The position numbers and the translations under genes were made by a program. Positions 56,290-64,000 of a stretch of DNA of 64,000 nucleotides are shown piece by piece (the first letter of the stretch is position 1; each line of letters starts with the position of its first letter). A model generated the notes under the pieces. It did not search any database. It saw only the letters and a program-made list of their open reading frames with translations, and was not told the DNA's origin. The stretch comes from Chiridota heheva (Eukaryota; Echinodermata; Holothuroidea; Apodida; Chiridotidae): positions 17,501-81,500 of the forward strand of contig JAIGNY010002764.1 in the NCBI GenBank assembly GCA_020152595.1. The letters are read 5' to 3'.

Positions 56290-57670
56290 ATCTTTACCTG
56301 TCCATATACCAATGAATCCTCCATAAAGTAGCCATCATTAATCTTCTCAGGCTATTCTGGCATGAGCAATTCCTCCTCCGTTTAGTTCTCTTCCTCAAAC
56401 TAATCTTCATAAAGCTCTGAGATGTTCATAGCGAGTGACCTAATTTAAATCGAGCCAAATAATCCTATCTTTCATTGCAGCAATGTTTTTTCCTATAATC
56501 AAAAAGAAAAATAGACTTAATAAATATACTTAAAAACAAAGGAATAAAAGATATATAAAAAGCTGAGAAAATTCCAAGGTTGCCCTGTAATGCATCACAA
56601 ATTTAAACAAAAATTTACATATTGATGCAGTGGGACTTCAAAACGCTGTAAAACGGTATTGATGAATGTGTGGCTGATTTCATTGCTTTTAATAGATTTA
56701 ACAGGATTTGCAAAAGACAAACTAGGCCACCTTGTAATATATCACATAACTTGCACAACAAATTTCATGACGCTGTCAAATGTTTAACCGATATTGATAA
56801 ATGTGTTGCTTATTTCACATGATTGTTTTTGATAGATACTTAATGCGGTAATATATTTTAATAGATTTAAATTTATTTTAAACAGATTTTAAAGCAATAG
56901 CTGATGTTGTCTTTACATGTCTATACACCTTTAACGCAGCCATCAATAATCCCCTCGAGCTATATTCTCTGAATAGCAGTTCCTCCTTCGTCTCTCATCC
57001 TTCACAAACCCATCTTCCTCCTTCGTCTCGCATTCTTGACAAACCCATCTTCATCGCAAAGCTTCAAGATGCTCATTGCGAGTGACCTAATTAATTCAGA
57101 TCTTATTTTACACGCGAGAAGCAACAATATTTTGCCTTATAATAAAAAAAAGAAATATGATAGATATTTAAAAACAAAGAATTACGAAACTGGGAAAATT
57201 TAGGTCGCCCTGTAATACATCAAAATTTCCTGGGACTTTAATACACTGTAAAACGCTATTGATGAATGTGTTGCTGATTTCATTGCTTTTAATATATTTT
57301 AATAGGTGTTTGATAAGTCTTTTAATATTCTAATAGATTTTAGTTGATTCGGATATATTTTAAAAAGGTTTCTTGATAGACTTTTTTAAAGAATTGAAAG
57401 CAATTTAGCTGATGTTGCCTCTACATGTCCATTATACCTTTCAATCATACATAACGGGTCTATCAATTAAGTTCTCCAGCTATAGAAAATACAACAATTC
57501 CTTGAAAAACATCTTCATCCCAAAGCGCTGGATGCTCATACTGCCATAGCGAGTAACCTAATTTAGATCGAGCTAAACAGTCCTGTTTTTTTCACGATAA
57601 TGTGCAAGGCGTTACGGAACAACAATTTCTTGCCCTATATAATCTGATAAAAAGAATGCTTCAGGGATGA
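56290..57670 (+). repeat. Three degenerate tandem copies of a unit of about 470-650 bp
   Basis: Each copy carries GCGAGTGACCTAATT (56431, 57078 and a variant at 57549). Two copies share TTGCCCTGTAAT or CGCCCTGTAAT, ACTGTAAAACGCTATTGATG and TGCTGATTTCATTGCTTTTA. The third copy is truncated on the right. Confidence 0.75.
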
Positions 57671-57841
57671 CGAATAATCTATAATGAAATAATTTTGTTT
57701 TTGATTTGATATTATCAAACGATGATAATAATAACCATAACAATAATTTTGTTTTTGATTTGATATTATTATATCTTCAACGTGAATTTTATGGCGATTA
57801 TTTAGTTGCTTTTTGCGTTTCGTTTTAAATGCAGGAAAATG

Positions 57842-58222
<381 letters not shown>

Positions 58223-58439
58223 AAAATTAATATATATAGATAGATAGAGACAATTTTGAAGTAGAAAACAGACAATCGTACTTAAAGAGCTAAATTCAAT
58301 CAAATGAAGGTGAAAACATTGTCATGATCCTGTGTGTTATGAAAGGAACATCTGTTATCAATTTTCCAAGTTATAAAATGAAGTTAAATATTTTGAATCT
58401 AGAAAACGAACTAATTTAGATGCTTGTGCGGCTTCGTGC

Positions 58440-58744
58440 ATGGTACACTGCGTCTTCTATAATGACACACTACTATTGGCACTGCATCTTTCTAGTTGAA
58501 CTTTGTCTTCGTAAAGAAACATTGCGTCTTCCTAATGACACTGCGTCTTCTTAATGACATTGCGTCTTCCTGATGACACTGCGGCTTCCTAATGACAAGG
58601 TGTCTTCCTATTGAAACTGCGTCTTTTTAATGGCATCCTATCTTTCCAATGGCTAATGAAACATTCCGTCTTTCTGATGACAACGTGTCTTTTTCCAGTT
58701 CTAATGGCTCTGCGTTTTCTTAATGGAATAAATATTTCGTCTTC
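58440..58744 (+). repeat. Older degenerate 19-20-bp repeat flanking the 21-bp array (left)
   Basis: Loose copies of CGTCTTCCTAATGACACTG with many substitutions and length changes, continuing into the regular array at 58745. Confidence 0.8.
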
Positions 58745-59405
58745 CTAATGGCACTGCGAGGCTTCCTAAAGGCACTGCGAGGCTTCCCAAAGGCACTGCA
58801 AGGCTTCCCTAAGGCACTGCGAGGCTTCCCAAAGGCACTGCGAGGCTTCCCAAAGGCACTGCGAGGCTTCCCAAAGGCACTGCGAGGCTTCCCAAAGGCA
58901 CTGCGAGGCTTCCCAAACGAGGGTTCCCAAAGGCACTGTGAGGCTTCCCAAAGGCATTGCGAGGGTTCCCAAAGGCACTGCGAGGCTTCCCAAAGGCACT
59001 GCGAGGCTTCCCAAAGGCACTGCTGCGAGGCTCTCCAAAGGCACTGCGAGGCTTCCCAAAGGCACTGCGAGGCTTCCCAAAGGCACTGCTGCGAGGCTTC
59101 CCAAAGGCACTGCGAGGCTTCCCAAAGGCACCGCGAGGCTTCCCAAATGCATCTCGAGGCTTTCCAAAAGCACTGCGAGGCTTCCCAAAGGCATCGCGAG
59201 GCTTCCCAAAGGCACTGCGAGGCTTCCCAAAAGCACTGCGAGGCTTCCCAAAGGCACTGCGAGGTTTCTCAAAGGCACTGCGAGGCTTCTTAAAGGCACT
59301 GCGAGGCTTCCCAAAGGCACTGCAAGACTTCCCAAAGGCACCGCGAGGCTTCCCCAAGGCACTGCGAGGCTTCCCAAAGGCACTGCGAGGCTTCCCAAAG
59401 GTACT
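58745..59405 (+). repeat. 21-bp minisatellite, about 31 copies
   Basis: The unit is GGCACTGCGAGGCTTCCCAA plus A, more than 90% uniform, with a few GCTGC insertions. Because the period is 21 and the unit lacks stops, five frames stay open for 150-210 codons on both strands. The frames give conflicting heptapeptides (GFPKALR, RLPKGTA, GSLAVPL), so no gene is called. Confidence 0.97.
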
Positions 59406-59660
59406 GCGTCCTTCTAATGACACTGTTTCTTTCTTGTGAAACTGCGTCCTTCTAACTGCCTAACGACAATTCGTCTTCATAATGATATTGCGTTTTTCTA
59501 ATAAAATACTGCGTCATTCTAATGACATTGCCTCTTTCTAATGACATTGCGTCTTCCTAATGACACTGCGTCTTTCCAATGACACTACGTCTTCCTAATG
59601 ACACTGTCTCTGAGTCCGAATGATATTGCGTCTACCTAATGACACTGAGCCTGAGTCCGA
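59406..59660 (+). repeat. Older degenerate 19-20-bp repeat flanking the 21-bp array (right)
   Basis: Same degenerate CGTCTTCCTAATGACACTG words as on the left side. The regular array therefore sits inside an older array. Confidence 0.8.
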
Positions 59661-59789
59661 ATGATTTTGAGTTGAATTTTTATTAATTTGTGTTTTTTTT
59701 CTTCATATTTCTTATTTTAATATTTTTGAATAATAAATTTGGCAGCCTGGTCTTGAATTATAACTTGTTCAGTGTAATATTGCGTCGAC

Positions 59790-59841
59790 GCGTATATAGA
59801 TCGGGATGGGTAGGACATATTAACCTGACTAGATGACGTCA
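59790..59841 (+). promoter_or_regulatory. Possible promoter elements upstream of the 60.4-kb exon
   Basis: A TATATAG word (59793) in a GC-rich setting (GTCGACGCGTATATAGATCG) is followed by a perfect CRE palindrome TGACGTCA at 59834-59841. It lies about 600 bases before the signal exon. A first non-coding exon and intron would be needed between them. This is inference. Confidence 0.22.
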
Positions 59842-60436
59842 CCCTATGTCTTCCCGTTCGGGTTGAATGGGGAACGCTGATGAAAACTCCAACATGTCAA
59901 AGGGCAGAAGGGAGGGTACTCAAATTTTACAAAAAGTCACTACCAATCCCTCCTCCCCGACTCCATAGGATCACCCATATTCCCACCCCACTAAATTTTC
60001 AGATTATGACAAAACACAACCCAAACGTAGGAGGAGGGGGGGCAATGTCACAAAAGCAAGGCCTACTGAATGTGGGGAGAAATATCACACTAAAAATCAT
60101 CATACGAAAGATATAATTCGGGGAAATGGGGCAAATTCCCCCTTGTCACCCCGTAATCCCACCTATCTGCCTATCCCATGCATGCCAGAATTAGTTAGTA
60201 ACCTATCATGATTTTTGCAGTCTTCAGTCATGAAGTACGGTTCCTCTTTAGACTGTTAGACAGTTATGAAGTGCAATCACACACCGGGAAAATGGCGGCC
60301 GTCGATGGCAGCTGAATGGGCACTAAATATCCCAAAACTACATGATGTTGAAACTAATAATAACGTGTTTTTTTGTTGTTGTTTTTTCTCTAATTATTTT
60401 AGATATTTCTGAATGTAACGAATCTGGAACGGCAAG

Positions 60437-60479
60437 ATGCGGCTGATCGTGGAATTGTTAGTTCTTTTTGCAGTTTTCG
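60437..60479 (+). CDS. First coding exon of a secreted or membrane protein, gene continues to the right
   Basis: The exon spans about 60403-60479: acceptor TCTCTAATTATTTTAG, a 34-base leader, and ATG with a good context (GGCAAGATGC). It has 14 codons of signal-peptide character (MRLIVELLVLFAVF), then one base before the donor GTAAGT (phase 1). This layout matches exon 1 of the Ly-6 gene at 12432, though many secreted proteins share it. I found no convincing next exon before 64000, so the identity is unknown. A weak downstream acceptor near 61144 leads into dispersed-repeat sequence and was not accepted. Confidence 0.6.
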
Positions 60480-61199
60480 GTAAGTGAAACTCCATCACAA
60501 TAGACTGGTTAATGATATCATATCCTTAGCAGTCCGGTAGCATGCTTGTTAATAGGAACATTTATAACACACGAGAATATTGAAGTCATGCAGCGATATT
60601 GTTCAGATGTTGCGATAAAATGTCATAGTTTCTAATTTATGTACTTGAAATATCAAAAATTATTGTGTTGAAAAACATTCTAATTTTCAAAATGGCCGTT
60701 TCGCGCCTAAAAGCCTAGCTCTATTGTCTATTTTTTCTAATATTTTGAAAACGGCGTGATGAACATATCAAATGGGAGTGGAAAAGTTGTAGCTATAACA
60801 GTAATGAAGGTATTTTTTATAAGTTTTAAGTTTCCCCTAGCAAAGATATTTTTCCCCAGACGTATTTCAAATTTGAAATATGTAACATTACATAAGGCTT
60901 TAACGTTAGGATAGCAAAGGATCATGGGGAATATTACAAAATGGCGGCTTCCATGTAGCAAAATGTTCCCATTTTTAGGAACATTTATGTTTCCATTAAT
61001 AGGCATGCTCTCAGACTGCTTAGCATGCCGGTTTGAAAGCAGTTCTATATGCAGAGAGCACCAGCCAAGGTCATTCCTTTCATATCGTGATATCATGTGC
61101 ATTATGAAGCGTTATTAGTGGCATCGGTAGACTTTTTTTCCAGGGGCAAGTAGGCCAAAATTACCGAATAATCATATGCCTGAAGTTGGGAAGGGGCAG
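60480..61199 (+). other. Probable intron sequence after the signal exon
   Basis: AT-rich, with GGCGG/CCGCC words near 60690 and 60950 (AAAATGGCGGCTTCCATG). No exon was recognised on either strand. Confidence 0.4.
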
Positions 61200-61590
61200 A
61201 GGCCTAAGAAGCGAGGGTTGGAAAAACTGCCCCCTTGGGAAGATTTCACCATTCCTGTTTTATGCTTCCTGCCTGGTTGCGATGCAAAATTGAGAATAAT
61301 ATTGAAAGAATTTGTCAAATTGAAGAGAAAATTTCCCAAAAGTTGAAGAAAAAACTGCCCGAAAAAGAAATTTGCCAAAAATTGGCAAATAATTCCTGGA
61401 AATTGGCCGAATTTCCCGTTAATAAAATAATTTTTCCAAAAATCGAAAAACTGCTAGCAAAGGAAAAAAGATTTCCCGACAATGGAAGAAAATGTTCCGA
61501 AATTTGGCCAAAAAATAAATAAAAATCCCGAAAACAAGCAAAATTTCTCGATATTTATAGGAAATTTCCCGAAAAAAAAAAAAACGAAGA
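61145..61590. repeat. Dispersed repeat with 21-bp degenerate units
   Basis: Starts with GGGGCAGAGGCCTAAGAAGC and ACTGCCCCCTTGGGAAG. About twelve units of the GAAATTTCCCGAAAATTGAA type follow at 61300-61580. Confidence 0.6.
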
Positions 61591-61984
61591 ATGAAGGTAA
61601 AAATGTTCACTACATCTATTATCCATTTAATCACAGTCAATTGTTTCATTGTGCCCTTTATTACACTAAACCCTCCTCCAATTCACCACACCCCATTATT
61701 TCACATCATACCATCCATCATACCATACCCATCGGGTTTTTTTTTTCTGTCGTTTTTTCTTCACATTCCCCCTCATAATGTTCCAAATGAATCCTCTTTA
61801 TGGCACCTGTCTTTTCCCCCCATACCCTTCGTTATTTCACCGTCCTAACTCATATTCGGATATCAAAAATTCTCTTTTGGAGATCTCGAAAAGAATTTTG
61901 TATATAGAATATAATTCTGGGTATACATTAAAAAAAGAAGAAAAAAAGTTTTGGATATTAAGAATAATTTACACATTTGTGATA

Positions 61985-62220
61985 CCATTAAATCTTTATT
62001 AGATATCTTGAAATCTTTTGAGATATCTGAAAACATTTTTGAGATATTTGGAAATCTTTTTGAGATATCATTAAAACCTTTTTAGTTATCAAAAATAACT
62101 AAGAACAATTTCAGATATCTCAAAAAGTTTTCTAGATATCTCAAATTAATTTAGAATATCTATAATTAATTTGAGATATCCAAAATAGATTTGAGATATC
62201 TCAAATTATCGATTAAATGA
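61985..62220. repeat. AT-rich imperfect palindrome made of GAGATATCT motifs
   Basis: About ten copies of GAGATATCT or near variants, about 20 bp apart, run in opposite sense on the two sides of a perfect stem TTAGTTAT-CAAAA-ATAACTAA (62082-62102). The arms are about 100 bp. It could form a large cruciform. Confidence 0.75.
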
Positions 62221-62482
62221 TAAAACGGCGTCTCATATGGGCGTACACGTCCTATATCTCAGTTTCAAAAAGTCCATTCCTGCCAGAATTTGATTGGGAT
62301 ATGAAAAATACTGGGCAACCCTTGTTCGTAATTTGTTGCACACTTTCAAAGAAATGTGATCAATTAAAAATAGATTTACAATAGATTTACCAATCACACA
62401 TCAGCAGAGAATTTCGCCTATTAATTGATTTTGTTCAATTTTATTTCTTTGCTTCTTTGATGGTTTTAATGGATGTTGAAGC

Positions 62483-62720
62483 GGGAATCTCGTCTTAGTA
62501 AAATTGCGATGTTCATATATTCACGTCACCTCCGGTTGTGGATCGTTTCTAATTAAGTACGTACTGTATGCATTGTGTATGTCATTGTGCGTGTGGGTGT
62601 GTGTGTGTACAGTGTGCTAGTACACTTCCGCGGTGGTTATTGGTATTTGTGTATGACCAATCAGAAACGTTGACTTATATTATATCACTGTCCATGTTAA
62701 CACTATGTGTGGCCTTTAAA
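62483..62720 (+). repeat. Dispersed repeat copy related to 18088 and 19147
   Basis: Carries GGGAATCTCGTCTTAGTAAA, TCACGTCACCTCCGGTTGTG, GTACAGTGTGCTAGTA, GGTTATTGGT, GACCAATCAGAAACG and CTGTCCATGTTA. It joins the words of the 19.1-kb and 18.1-kb copies in one unit, which suggests both are parts of one longer family. Confidence 0.75.
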
Positions 62721-63045
62721 GCAATTTAGATGCACGTTGCATCTACATGCACGCCATTCTGTCCATATACCATAGCCTACGGATGCTTTTATTATCGTTC
62801 TGCCATTTTCGGTGAAAATTCGCGTAGATATAATTGCTTACTACTTTCGAACGTTGGCATCCTTATCTAATTGCCAACAATGCTGTAGGCTATACATATT
62901 ACATACCGTGAATGGCAGCGAACATGACTGAATCATCTATTCATGAACGTTTCACAATTGAACATGAAATCTTGCGATGGCTGTTTTTGCTGGGAGGAAA
63001 CATTTTTGATTGTGTTTTGAAAAGAAGAAGTTATGTTATGTACTG

Positions 63046-64000
<955 letters not shown>

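Noticed and set aside
61145..61345. Possible second exon for the 60.4-kb signal exon, open in phase 1 after an AG near 61144
   Set aside because: The sequence is part of a dispersed repeat (CAGAGGCCTAAGAAGCG, ACTGCCCCC) and of the 21-bp degenerate repeats.

Overview
The window reads as nuclear DNA of an animal. The one complete gene is split by GT-AG introns, and the sequence carries non-LTR and Penelope-type retroelement remains, tRNA-derived SINEs, hAT-like short elements and many micro- and minisatellites. The repeat types, the AT-rich background and the frequent palindrome AGGCCT suit a marine invertebrate (echinoderm, hemichordate or lophotrochozoan). The species cannot be fixed from this sequence. 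No bacterial, viral or organellar gene organisation is seen.

Layout: (1) 1 to about 4.7 kb, a large DNA transposon with terminal inverted repeats of over 500 bp around a decayed coding region of about 1,000 codons; its left end lies outside the window. (2) 4.78-5.96 kb, a decayed LINE reverse transcriptase on the minus strand, abutting the transposon. (3) 9.43-12.43 kb, minus strand, an intact three-exon gene for a secreted, probably GPI-anchored Ly-6/uPAR (three-finger) protein; intron 1 holds a 21-bp G-rich minisatellite and a possible extra exon, and intron 2 a tRNA-like repeat. (4) 13-60 kb, a long gene-poor tract of dispersed repeats and tandem arrays: LINE 3' fragments at 15.0, 35.1 and 37.0 kb, a Penelope-like endonuclease remnant at 32.3 kb, a hAT MITE with 8-bp target-site duplication at 33.4 kb, a SINE with a perfect 12-bp duplication at 42.6 kb, and tandem arrays of 16 to 55 bp units. 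(5) 60.4 kb, plus strand, a first coding exon (start codon, signal-peptide core, phase-1 donor) whose gene probably continues past the right edge. (6) 61-64 kb, more dispersed repeats, a large AT-rich palindrome and a terminal TA/TACA microsatellite.

There is no operon or pathway to reconstruct. The main lesson concerns repeat biology. Several tandem arrays appear to have grown from identifiable parent sequences still present here: a SINE promoter box, a dispersed repeat with an unexpanded relative, and an older degenerate array. Most long open frames over the arrays exist only because the repeat unit lacks stop codons, and I do not call them genes.
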